64,000 nucleotides of DNA, from the NCBI GenBank assembly GCA_029204225.1, contig CM055092.1, forward strand, positions 71,179,472 through 71,243,471, written 5' to 3'. The notes under the pieces are model-generated. The model did no database searches and was not told the origin of the DNA. It was given only the letters and a program-made list of their open reading frames with translations. Shown piece after piece: positions 12,770 through 64,000 of this stretch. Both the position numbers and the translations under genes were made by a program. Within the stretch, counting starts at the first letter, position 1. Each line of letters starts with the position of its first letter. The DNA comes from Diphasiastrum complanatum (taxonomy: Eukaryota; Streptophyta; Lycopodiopsida; Lycopodiales; Lycopodiaceae).

Positions 12770-13382
12770 TATTCCAAACTCAGCAAATTCGAATGTCTAC
12801 TTCATATCTGTATCGGATTTCTGCATCATCATCACTCTCTATGTGGATGATACACTATTATTAGTTAACAATCTGAATTTGATGAAGGATACGAAATGCA
12901 TGCTGGCCAAGGAGTACAAAATGACTGATATGGGTCCAGCCCACTATTGTCTCGGAATCAAAAGTCTAGCATACTGATATTCATCAGTTAGCAGAGATAT
13001 CTCACAATTGTGCTAGAAACGTATAGAATGCCCAACTGCAAACCAAGTCACTTTCCACTCCACCCTGGACTGAAGCTGTCAAAGAAACAATCTCCTCCAA
13101 CTGAGGTAGAAAAAGAGGAGATGAAGCAATATCCATCTCACTCCATCATCGGCTCACTGATGTATGCAATGATATGCACTCGACTCGGCCCTGAATATTC
13201 AATCAGTTCACTTAGCCAGTTCCTATTAAATCCAGGACCGGCCCATTGGAAAGCACTCACAAAGGTCATGAAGTACATCTTAGCATCTGTTATGGAGGTA
13301 GCCAATCTTTCTCACTGTGCTAACTTGCACGGTTTTGTGTGGTGGGATGGCGGCTGGTACCAGTTGGATGTCTTGAAATAGG
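12770..13382 (+). pseudogene. Ty1/copia RT C-terminal fragment
   Basis: A broken frame contains the copia RT catalytic block 'LYVDDTLLLVNN' (near 12840), then 'KMTDMGPAHYCLGI', and after a frameshift at about 12970-13010 the region 'HSIIGSLMYAMICTRLGPEY' that precedes RNase H. It is joined directly to the Tat-like element without an LTR, which suggests a deletion junction or end-joined fragments. Confidence 0.75.
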
Positions 13383-13385
13383 TTT

Positions 13386-15800
13386 TGCTTTATGGTGTTT
13401 TCTGAGTACTACATAATTTTTAGCTATGTTTTACCTTGTTAGTTTATGAGTAAAGAGTTAAAAAGGTTTGGTCTTGACTTGTCAAGAGGAGCTATGTTTC
13501 GTTAATCGCTCTCCCCCCCCTTCTTTGATTCTAATATCACTGTTACAATATTTGATATTTAATGTTCTCAAGTTTGGTCGTGACTCTTGATATTTTCCAT
13601 TATGCAATATTAAACTCAAATATGAAAAATTTACAAATAATAATCCAGCCAATTGACAATTGGCAAATTTACCAATTTGAACTAGTTTTGAATTAATCTT
13701 TAGCTTTTCAAATTGGAGAATAAGATAAAGAAAAACAAAAAGTATGTCACATATATGTACAATGAAAAGACGACTATGAGTTTATGCCTAAAGGATACAT
13801 CGTACATTTTTCATGATGCAAACTACAACCCCTTAGTCTTGACTCCTAACAACCTATTTACATTTTCTAGAAAGCAATGTGGAATGACTATTGATAATAT
13901 GGTGCATCAAGATTCATGCATTTTGGTTTCCGGGGGGGGGGGGGGGGGGGTGGCGAGCTCGAACCCCGACACTAAAGAAACTTAACAAGTTTCTTTGTTT
14001 CATGACATGTCCAGATTTCAAACAACTTAATACATTCATCCATGGATCATATGAGGATATCATGATTCACAAATTATTAACCTTGATCAAGGATATTCAA
14101 CATGATTCATCCATAAACCAATTTCATGTACCTCACTCATCCATAGCAACGTGGTCTCATAATGTAGGCTACAAGTCTAATTAAAATGTTCCTTGAATTC
14201 CTTTGTGCCTGCATGCGTTGCAGCTCTACTGTGAAAATCGAAAAAAAGTCTAGCTAATGACATATCTTGTATTAGATTCATGCTTTAATAGCATGGGCAA
14301 TGATAACATAAGCTCCCTCATGAATATAATGCTTTAATTCTAGCAAAACGAAAGATTTCAATAACACCCTATCTTACAAAGTGGCACATATATTTCGAGC
14401 AATAATAGTAAACATAAAGTTTTTCATCACCATAAAAATAGAATGTGTTCCAATTTCTAGTTTTATATAAGCTTAAGGACAAAAATTCAAAAAATAGCAA
14501 GTGAAGTCATAAAAGAAAATTCACAAAATAGGAAGTGAAGTCATAAAAGAAAGAGCAGTGATAAAAGAATTAAAGAATGACCAGATTGAGTAACGAGGGG
14601 TTTTATCGGAGGTGCTGGGATTCATAAGTTTACAATATATCTCAACGTGCTAATTGCAAGTGTAGAAGGTGAGTTTTGGTTTCATTATTAAAGCTTGGTG
14701 AGTATAAGAAGAGTATGTGAACAAAATATTCCATGACCAACTTTTTTTTTATTGTCTCGACTCTTGAATCATTACAACTGTCTAGGTGACGAGTATAGAT
14801 TCTCAATAATAATTACTAGGTAGCCTAATGTGAGTAAGATAAATTAATCCTTTTATCTTCTAGCCTAGATTAATTATCTTCTAGCCTACAATAGATCTTG
14901 ATGTGACAATTGCAGCTATGTAGAAAGCAAGTATAAATACTCAATATTGAAGCCATGTGAGTGTGAGGTGTGTAAGTGTGAGTAAGTAAAAACCACCCAA
15001 CTTGACTATAATGGAGGGTTGCCTTTAATAAATTCGTGTTTCCTACATTTTAATTTTTGCAATATAACGTTGTATAAGTAAGATGTATCTTAGCTATTCA
15101 ATTTGTTGTGCTATAATTGGAGTCCAATCTATTGAGCTTCTACTTCATTAAAATTTTGCATATGTCAAACAAAAAAAGTGTTAAGACATGGAACTCATTG
15201 AGGTAATGCAGAAGTTGTACAATATACTCATTTGCATAAAATACAGATTGCTTTCAAGTTATAAAAAACTCAAGATTTCAACTCCACTTGTTGTAGTCTC
15301 AATCAAATAAAAAGTTGGCTTAAGCTTTGCTCTTGGTTTTATTGGTTGGCATTGGTGAGTGGTTGAAGAAGAAGAAAACCTTAGTTGGTTGTCCGAGCTC
15401 CTTTGGAGATGACGGGTTAATAGAACAAGTCCCCTTAAGATGATTGAGTCTTTGTGAGCTTTGTTGAATGTATTACCTCAAGTATGCAATGAGAGTGCTC
15501 AAAAAATGGGCAAATTATAGGAATGGAATCGACAAATTTTTTCAATTGGCATCATAAAATGTTTGTCTATTTTTTATACAAGCATATATACCTTTTTATA
15601 AGTAAAAGTCTTCTCAAACATGAACTGTTCTGAAAAGAAGTTTGCAGCACTCATGCAATGATTTGTTGTTGTGGGCCTCCATCATCCATCGATGAGAGGA
15701 AGGAGAGTGCAGAGCCATGGAATGAATGCTAAGTAAACCGTGAGTTTTGCTTATGCTATTCAACATGAACCTCTGTCCAAATGTTTCAAAAAATTGAAAA
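13386..15800. other. Upstream intergenic region of the TAPT1/POD1 gene
   Basis: AT-rich sequence with no supported gene. It includes a 19-G run, and a short imperfect direct repeat near 14485-14555 (AAGTGAAGTCATAAAAGAAA occurs twice). No transposon boundary was recognised. Confidence 0.45.
13932..13950. repeat. Uninterrupted run of 19 G
   Basis: The homopolymer is within AT-rich sequence and could form a G-quadruplex. Homopolymers of this length are also frequent assembly or base-calling errors, so the exact length is uncertain. Confidence 0.7.
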
Positions 15801-15830
15801 TCCACGTGGGCGGGCGAGGCTTTTATAACG
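15801..15830 (+). promoter_or_regulatory. Candidate core promoter of the TAPT1/POD1 gene
   Basis: Within 30 bp lie a perfect G-box CCACGTGG (15802-15809), an overlapping GC-rich GGGCGGGCGAGG (15808-15819) and a TATA-like TTTTATAA (15821-15828). This is the only such cluster seen upstream of the gene. It predicts a start site near 15855-15860 and a leader of about 510 nt. The G-box would suggest bZIP or bHLH control; this is inference. Confidence 0.45.
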
Positions 15831-16368
15831 GGGTTGCGTTTGCCTAAAATTTAAGAAAGCTAATAAAATAATAAAAGAAAAAAGGCCCTTTGCGTTCATT
15901 ATAGGCAGGCAGGCATAATATCCTATCCCCATTCATTTATTAGTCTCATCGCAATCTCAGTTAAGGCGGTTCAGTTCCGATCCATCAGGCACTGATTCTC
16001 TCTCATTCACCTCGCTTTTTGAAGAGAATTATTACTGTCTTAGATCATTATTGCTGGCGCAGTTACCCTAATTTCATTACAGTATTGTGACGCTGTGGTT
16101 CCCAGGAATCTGAGGAAACTTATTCGAAAAGGTTGGCACTGTGAAATCCAACCAGGGGTTGATTGTTTAATAGATGTTGCGTCTGTCTGGATTTGAGCTA
16201 TATGGAAATTGAAGGAAATGTGCAGATTTGGATTGGCATGGTTGGTAGCTGTTGCAATTGAAGTCAAGATAGATAACTATATGATTTAAGGTCATTGCGG
16301 ATATGGTGGCTCAAATATAGGATTGAATCGGGAAAAAAAAAAGTAAATGATTGAAGGTTATTGCAAAT
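15831..16368 (+). other. Presumed 5' UTR with local duplication next to the start codon
   Basis: The interval between the candidate promoter and the ATG has several upstream ATGs, so either a 5' UTR intron removes them or upstream ORFs exist. A 66-bp-spaced imperfect duplication is present: AAGGTCATTGCGGATATGG starting at 16288 resembles AAGGTTATTGCAAATATGA starting at 16354, the copy that contains the start codon. An in-frame TGA at 16348-16350 closes the reading frame just upstream of the chosen start. Confidence 0.4.
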
Positions 16369-58783
<42,415 letters not shown>

Positions 58784-59581
58784 GTAAAATTCAAATAGAA
58801 AAAAGCATCATTCAGTTTTTTTTTTGTGAGATTTTCCACCTTGCTAAATCTGCACCTACAGTTCTTTATGATGTAATAACAATCTAATTTGCAGTTTTGT
58901 CCATGGACTAGTGCTACGTATTATAATTCATGAGCCAGAGATATGTTGAAGATCGAAACAAAAAGCAATGCATTCAATTCAAAATAAGAGAGGTCAAAGT
59001 CAAGTTAATAAGGCATAGGCTTAGGTGGTAGTGTCACATGGAGATCACATGGACTTCACATGGGCATCGCCTAAGCCAGCCAATAGAAGTAGGAGGTGTG
59101 CCCAATAGGATTAAGAGGTGAAGGGCCTACCTCAACCATAAAAAGGCACCTCCTGTACTCATTTTTCATGTTCAATCAAGAGGAGGAGATTTTGTCAAAG
59201 TTTCATTTTGAACATCCATGCTTCTAACTTGGCTCTCTCATGCTTTTGATTTCATTGATTTTTTCATGCTTGCTTTGAGACCTTAGTGTAGGTGCATGAC
59301 ATCTCCTTGCTATCTTGTGATTATGAGTAGTGATAGTGGGAATTTGACGCTTATTTAGTGTTAATTACTCTTGCAACTAGTGTTAATGTGGAAATAGTGT
59401 CAGATTCTAGTGTTAGAATGACGATGGTAGTGTTAAACCGACTGAAATAGTGTTAGTGGTGCTTCCTTGCTTTTGATCTTGAATGCATGCTTTGAAAGAA
59501 TGCTAGTAGCTACCTCATGGGAACGAAATGACTTGTGAAAAGTTGTGACAGGTTGTGAAGTGATCTCTAAACCCCCTATAG
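58784..59581 (+). other. Start of intron 7 and a probable 5' LTR of a tRNA-Asp primed element
   Basis: Donor GTAAAA at 58784. From about 58980 the sequence has LTR-like features: ATAAAAAGG at about 59139 as a TATA candidate, and an end just before the primer site at 59582. The left LTR end is not defined. A TAGTGTTA motif recurs six times between 59355 and 59460. Confidence 0.45.
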
Positions 59582-59599
59582 TGGCGTTGTTGCCGGGGC
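59582..59599 (+). other. Primer-binding site, tRNA-Asp type
   Basis: TGGCGTTGTTGCCGGGGC resembles the site at 9307 (TGGCGCTGTTGCCGGGGA) and is typical of Tat/Athila-like gypsy elements. This marks a second member of that lineage. Confidence 0.65.
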
Positions 59600-59860
59600 T
59601 AGCTCTCTTATCATTCTTCATTTGCTTGCAGTTTCTTGATTTTTGGTATTGGGGGATAGTAGGCCTGATTTTGGCTTGTTCTGATTGTGGATTGCCTTGG
59701 AAATGGAATCAGAAGCATGAGAGCATCCTTACAGAACCTCTACGTGTTGTACAAGTCGAATTATTGGCTGTAATCAACCAAAAACTCCAAAAATCTGCAA
59801 AAAGGCAATTTGAGGCTAAATAACGCTAATAGAGTGAATAACTTTTTGTCCCTCTCAAAC

Positions 59861-60242
59861 TAACCCTCACCGACCTGGATACAGACTCGGAATTAGTGCC
59901 CAAATATGTTGTCCAAGTGGCGAAGGTTGGTTCCCAGCCAAAAAAACTGCAGAAACAGTAAAAAAACCTCTGTAAAACCACAAAAAATTTATTTTTGACT
60001 CATTAAGAACTCTCGCCAGTCCGCTGTAGCTTCCTCCCAGTGAGATTAGCTAACAAACGGTCTGGCGAAGGTTCATCAGTGAATTTACTGCCAAAAAGTG
60101 GTTTCTGAACCTGAAACTTGCTATTTTGGTCCAAAAATCAACCTCAGATAATAAAATTTACACTTCCCTTACAGAGTAACCCTCGCCAGTGCTGCTGCAG
60201 CTAGCTTTGTATGGGCCAAGCTAACAGACCATTTGGCGAAGG
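59861..60242 (+). repeat. Three imperfect units with CTCGCCAG...CTGGCGAAGG stems
   Basis: Three units start with ACCCTCACCG, ACTCTCGCCAG and ACCCTCGCCAG (59862, 60009, 60179). Each closes with GTGGCGAAGG, CTGGCGAAGG or TTGGCGAAGG (59917, 60062, 60233) and GTT. Start and end of each unit are complementary, so each could form a hairpin with a 40-55 nt loop. They lie in the leader after the primer site. Confidence 0.6.
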
Positions 60243-60317
60243 TTCATTCCACCACAGTGCCTTCTGCAAAGGTTCTATCAGTTTCTCAGTATCAAAACAC
60301 AAGGAAATTGATGGCCC

Positions 60318-60865
60318 TTACAATTCTACATCTCCTGTCAGTAAGGACCTTCGCCGAGCTTTCTGTAAGCATATCTGAGTACAAAAATTCCACAGTAAAG
60401 TCTTTGAACGTTTCTGTTGAAGGTCAGCCCTGTCTGCGAGAGTTTTCATAGCCACCTCTAGCTCATTTATCAACCTCTGTTCTTCTTGTGCTTGCATGGT
60501 TTCTTCGATGCTTTGCTTGTACAGTCGGTCATTGAGGCTCTTTTTTTCTGGCATCAACTGGTTAAGCAGAATGCCAAGATGCTGATAAATTCCTTGGACA
60601 TCTGTTGAATCCCGTGAAGTTGTCGACGTATTGGCTGCTCCTAATGGGACTGAGACAGCCACCGTATCTTCAGGTTTGGGCTCTTCATCCACAAAATCAT
60701 CTTCCAGTAGAACATCATCTGGAACGGTGGCATCCTTGGGACTACGTCCCGCCGGTATAACATCAAAAAATGTGTCATTATCAGGGCCAGGCTTGACTCG
60801 ACATTTTAAGCAGCTGTGGTAGCCTGCCCCACCATCATCTGGTTGAGGGGTCCCTCCTGACCAGG
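60318..60865 (-). CDS. Unidentified open frame, minus strand
   Basis: A frame open on the minus strand (ATG at 60692, but open further upstream to about 60865) reads Pro/Gly-rich 'GGTPQPDDGGAGYHSCLKC', then 'DDVLLEDDFVDEEPKPED' and an alpha-helical C terminus 'QAQEEQRLINELEVAMKTLA'. The charge pattern and helix look like real protein, but I recognise no family. It overlaps no other coding candidate and lies between a primer-binding site and a + strand frame. It may be a retrotransposon accessory gene. Confidence 0.3.
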
Positions 60866-61400
60866 GTCCACGAACTCTTCAAAGGTTGGTGGGACAAGGG
60901 AACGGTGAAGTCTAGCTGGGTTTGGAGGAGTTGGGACGGGGAACTTGGAGGCTTTCCCAACACATCAAGCAGGAGTTGTTCACTGCCTGGGGAAAGTTTG
61001 GAGGACTAGGTGTCTTTAGGGGGTGAGGGGTGAACAAGGTGTTGAAGATGGGATAACAATGATGGCAGGGATGGCGGAGGCAATGGTAACAGTAGTGGCG
61101 TATGGAACGGCTTGGCAAGGGGGTGGAAGTCAGACACGGTCGTATCAGAAGAGTTGGAACAAGGAGTGGACATGCGGTAGTAGGTGGTAAGGCTTGGGAG
61201 GTTGTAGCTCCCCTCATGCGGTGACAGCCTGAGGAAGGGAGCGGACAGGTGTCAGCCACAGAAGTGGATGAAGCGGAAGATGGGGTCATGACGGTTGGAT
61301 GACGACTGGAAGAGGTGATCTCGGTGGTTGAGTGCTCTGAATGCAAATAACCACGGATCTTGTCCTCGAGGTAGGTAATCGCTAGTAGCATCTTAGCAAA

Positions 61401-62327
61401 ATGGTAGCAGATCTTATCACTGAGCGTGATGAAATCCTTGCAGCTCCATTACCTGATTCGGAATCCCTGACATTGCACAATCTGTCTGTGCTACAACAAA
61501 GGGTGGCCAGATATAAAACCACGTTACTAGGGTTCTATTCGCAATTTGAAGGGTATAAAGGGTTTGCTGCTACAGAACTTCAAAGGGCAAAGCAGCTTTG
61601 CAAGCATATCAACAACAGGCAGCGGCAAAACCCATATCAACCGTGGTAATTCCACCACCACCACCACCTGCTACCAGCTCACAAGGCCAGACCACGGATA
61701 CAACTCAAGACACGACGGATCAAGGGCCCGATGCAGGAGGGGCAGGACAAGAAGATGCAGGGCCATCAAGTGTGGCATCAACCCCAACAAGGCCTGCTTC
61801 ACGATCCTTTGCAAAACCAAAGACGCCGGCCGAAGAAATCAATGAATTTTTAGCTATCCATCCCCATGAATCATCCCGTGGTGATTGGTCGCTAAAATTC
61901 ACGACAGAAGCGATCAAGGGCAAGGAGATGCAATCCATACCAGCCCTGGGTGATCAGCCGCCGAAGGCGATCACCAGCTATATGGCGAGCCCTCGCTCCT
62001 TATGGGTATATCCATGCTAAATCCATGCTATGCACCCTTGCAAAAAGGGGACTTTGGGCCAAACATCGCAATAAATACTCTGAACTGGCCAAAGATCAAA
62101 GCACCTGGACAATAGACATGGATTTCATAAGGGCTTTGCGAACCTTTGGGAAGGATAATAGGCATTCCCCCGATCCCACAATAAAGAAGGCAGTAGATTA
62201 TGCGATAGATTTAGCATATCTGGCTAGAATCCAAAGCACTTGGGATAATTGCCTACCTCCCATAGCATTCAATCTGAACCAATGCTTCGCCTTAGATACC
62301 GTGCCAGATCAACTACCATTGGCATGA
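61401..62327 (+). pseudogene. Unidentified ORF, about 310 residues, two frameshifts
   Basis: The frame starts with ATG at 61401 ('MVADLITERDEILAA', a helical N terminus). It shifts near 61590 into a poly-Pro and Gln/Asp/Gly-rich linker ('ISTVVIPPPPPPATSSQ'), and continues with 'EEINEFLAIHPHESSRGDW'. It shifts again near 61985 to an alpha-helical C terminus ('MDFIRALRTFGKDN', 'KKAVDYAIDLAYLARIQS') that ends at a TGA at 62325-62327. Helical domain, Pro-rich linker and second helical domain resemble structural proteins of retroelements or of an integrated RNA virus, but no family is recognised. The -/+ frame changes argue for decay. Confidence 0.4.
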
Positions 62328-62339
62328 TTGTATTATAGA

Positions 62340-63490
62340 GCAGCGATGCTTGGGGGATCCTGGGACATGAAATTCAAGAATAAACAACAACGGGATGGTT
62401 GGAAGGTGTGCACTTTGTAAGTAATCTTCCCTCTCCCAAGTGTCTTCATCATCTGATTTTTCTTTCCAGTCGACCAGATATTCCGAAATCATCTGGTTTC
62501 TCAACTGGGGTCGACAAACACAATCTTTTCTAGCACCGTTGGTAGAAAGATAGTCAGATCCTCCAATTTAACTAGTTCACCTTTCAAAACTAGGTCATCC
62601 TTTCTATTAAGTCATTTCTTGAAACGAACTATGTGGAATACAAGAGCGACTTGGTTGACTTTTTTTACATCCTTGTAAGGACCGCTATATCAAGGAGATA
62701 GCTTATTGCATTTCCCAGTTCGAAGTGCCTTAGAATCTTTAGAGATTTTAAGATGCATCTAGGTTTTGTCCTCAAATTTTTGAGGTGAGCAATTGTGATT
62801 TGCATAAAACTAAGCTCTATCCTGAGCGATTTTAATCCTTTCTTTGCCCATTAGACTAAGGGTTCAAATAATGACTGCTAGAATTTGTCAGTGAATTTGG
62901 AGTCTCGATCACTAACAATATCATCTGGCAAGCCATACAATTTGAACAACTTTTTAATGAAAAGTTGGGCTAGTGTAAAAGCTTTGGTTAGTTTGTTAAC
63001 CACCATGCAAAAAGGCTTCATGACCCAACCCGGTTTTAGGGAGTCCAGTCACAAAATTCATTGAAATACTTTCCCTTTTTTATTGGGAATTTGCAAGAGA
63101 TGTAAGAGACTAGAAACTTTAAGTCTCTCTGCCTTATTAAACTAGCATTTTTCACAACCTTGAGCGTATGCCTCGACATGAGCTTTCATCTTTGGCCAAT
63201 AGAAAATCTATTTAACAACGTCCAATGCCCTCTGTATGCCAGGTGACTAGCACAAGGGTTGTCATGAAACTGTTGTAGGATTTGGGCCCGGAGGTCATCC
63301 TTATCCAGCACACATGCTTTTCAGAAAAGTAAGCCATTTCTAATGGAATAATCGTCCAGTATCTTATCATTTTGAGATATCTTGGGATTTTGCATCCTAA
63401 GGCCTTCACTAGAACGCCTGAATGATTGCAAAAAGTTCCTTCTCATAAGTAGAATACCTACATTGAATAGGATCTAGCTTTTTGCTTTCA
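62340..63490 (-). pseudogene. Decayed gypsy chromovirus (RNase H, integrase, chromodomain)
   Basis: Read on the minus strand from right to left: an RNase H piece 'RYSTYEKELFAIIQAF' (about 63465), a zinc-finger/integrase region with 'SISMNFVTGLPKT' (about 63065), the integrase tail 'CNKLSPYSGPYKDV' (about 62690), and a chromodomain 'EYLVDWKEKSDDEDTWE' (62480-62430). Stops and frameshifts occur throughout. The first integrase aspartate is replaced by Asn in 'SMNFV'. No LTR was seen. Confidence 0.75.
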
Positions 63491-63615
63491 AAGGCAAGTC
63501 AAACTCTAACTTTGACTATTATTACCAAAAAGAGGCCCCTAGTCATAGCACGCATGCTTGGCCTTAATGATCCTCATTAAAGATTGAGGGCTAACAATCA
63601 AACATTACTTCCAAG

Positions 63616-63935
63616 CGAAGATGCAGGCCGCGTTCCGGAAAGGGTTCCCTTAAATGCTATCCGGGATTTCCCATTAGGGTTTCCCAAAATGCGGTTTTTT
63701 TTTTTTGAAATTCTTTTGGTGCCAATATGGGTATCAAATGAAAGGTTTTTCTAAGAGCAGTTCATTTATCTAGTTTGCCAAGATTTTCAAAACCAATGTT
63801 GTCCATTTTTGGGCCTTTAAGTGATTTTCTACCTTGGTATGTATTCAATCGAATCTGTATATTGTGTGAAATGAAATCATGTGCACTTTATTGAACGACA
63901 ATGGTTATGAAGCATAGTAAACCATTGAAACCATA
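63616..63935. mobile_element. Second hAT-family element (left part, right end not seen)
   Basis: The sequence matches the hAT-type element at 26624 over its left 270 bp: GTTCCGGAA, TTAGGGTTTCCCAAAA, GGTGCCAATATGGGTAT, TTATCTAGTTTGC and GTGTGAAATGAAATCA. The right terminal repeat and target duplication lie beyond the window or are replaced by the CT tract. Confidence 0.65.
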
Positions 63936-63938
63936 TTG

Positions 63939-63940
<2 letters not shown>

Positions 63941-64000
<60 letters not shown>
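63941..64000 (+). repeat. (TC)n microsatellite at the window edge
   Basis: Sixty bases of TC units with one TG interruption near 63987. It continues past the window. Confidence 0.9.

Noticed and set aside
58784-58870. The frame after exon 7 continues and contains 'CEIFHLA', resembling the next conserved block of the family
   Set aside because: The family block continues differently. No acceptor/phase combination reads the stretch without a stop after the T-run, and exon 7 has a clear donor at 58784. The resemblance is probably chance.

Overview
The window looks like nuclear DNA of a land plant with a large, retrotransposon-rich genome (fern, lycophyte or gymnosperm-like; the sequence does not decide which). 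The reasons are tRNA-iMet primed Ty1/copia and Ty3/gypsy chromovirus elements, tRNA-Asp primed Tat/Athila-like elements, hAT MITEs, a LINE, and one host gene with plant-type protein similarity and very long introns. Nothing bacterial or organellar was seen.

The single host gene I can support is a plant TAPT1/POD1-family membrane protein on the + strand. It starts at 16369/16372 and still runs off the right end. I resolved seven exons (16369-17473, 18336-18487, 19213-19319, 36283-36371, 58107-58180, 58333-58483, 58616-58783). All splice phases agree and together they give 615 uninterrupted codons. Introns 3 and 4 are about 17.0 kb and 21.7 kb and are packed with transposons. Intron 6 (132 nt) carries the hallmarks of a U12-type AT-AC intron. 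A G-box, GC-box and TATA-like cluster sits at 15802-15830, upstream of the gene.

Layout. 1-13.4 kb: intergenic, with decayed copia fragments on both strands, two copia LTR/PBS junctions nested at 3.7-4.5 kb, and a decayed Tat-like gypsy (9.3-12.8 kb). 13.4-16.37 kb: upstream region, promoter and 5' UTR. 16.37-19.3 kb: exons 1-3, with a 6 x 40 bp minisatellite in intron 2. 19.3-36.3 kb (intron 3): copia and gypsy relics, a minus-strand LTR element, two hAT-type elements with 8-bp target duplications, and a deleted LINE with a conserved 3' hairpin. 36.3-58.1 kb (intron 4): exon 4 is followed by gypsy A (36.7-48.9 kb), into which a young gypsy B (41.75-48.12 kb, TSD ATTCC, LTRs differing at 3 of 358 positions) has inserted. 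After these come a second LINE copy (minus), a deleted chromovirus and a truncated copia with its 3' LTR. 58.1-58.8 kb: exons 5-7. 58.8-64 kb: intron 7 so far, with a tRNA-Asp type primer site, unidentified open frames on both strands, a minus-strand gypsy relic, a second hAT-family copy and a CT microsatellite.

Most transposon frames are broken by stops, frameshifts or deletions. The host gene reading frame is intact wherever it can be seen, so the gene is probably functional and its giant introns are spliced out.
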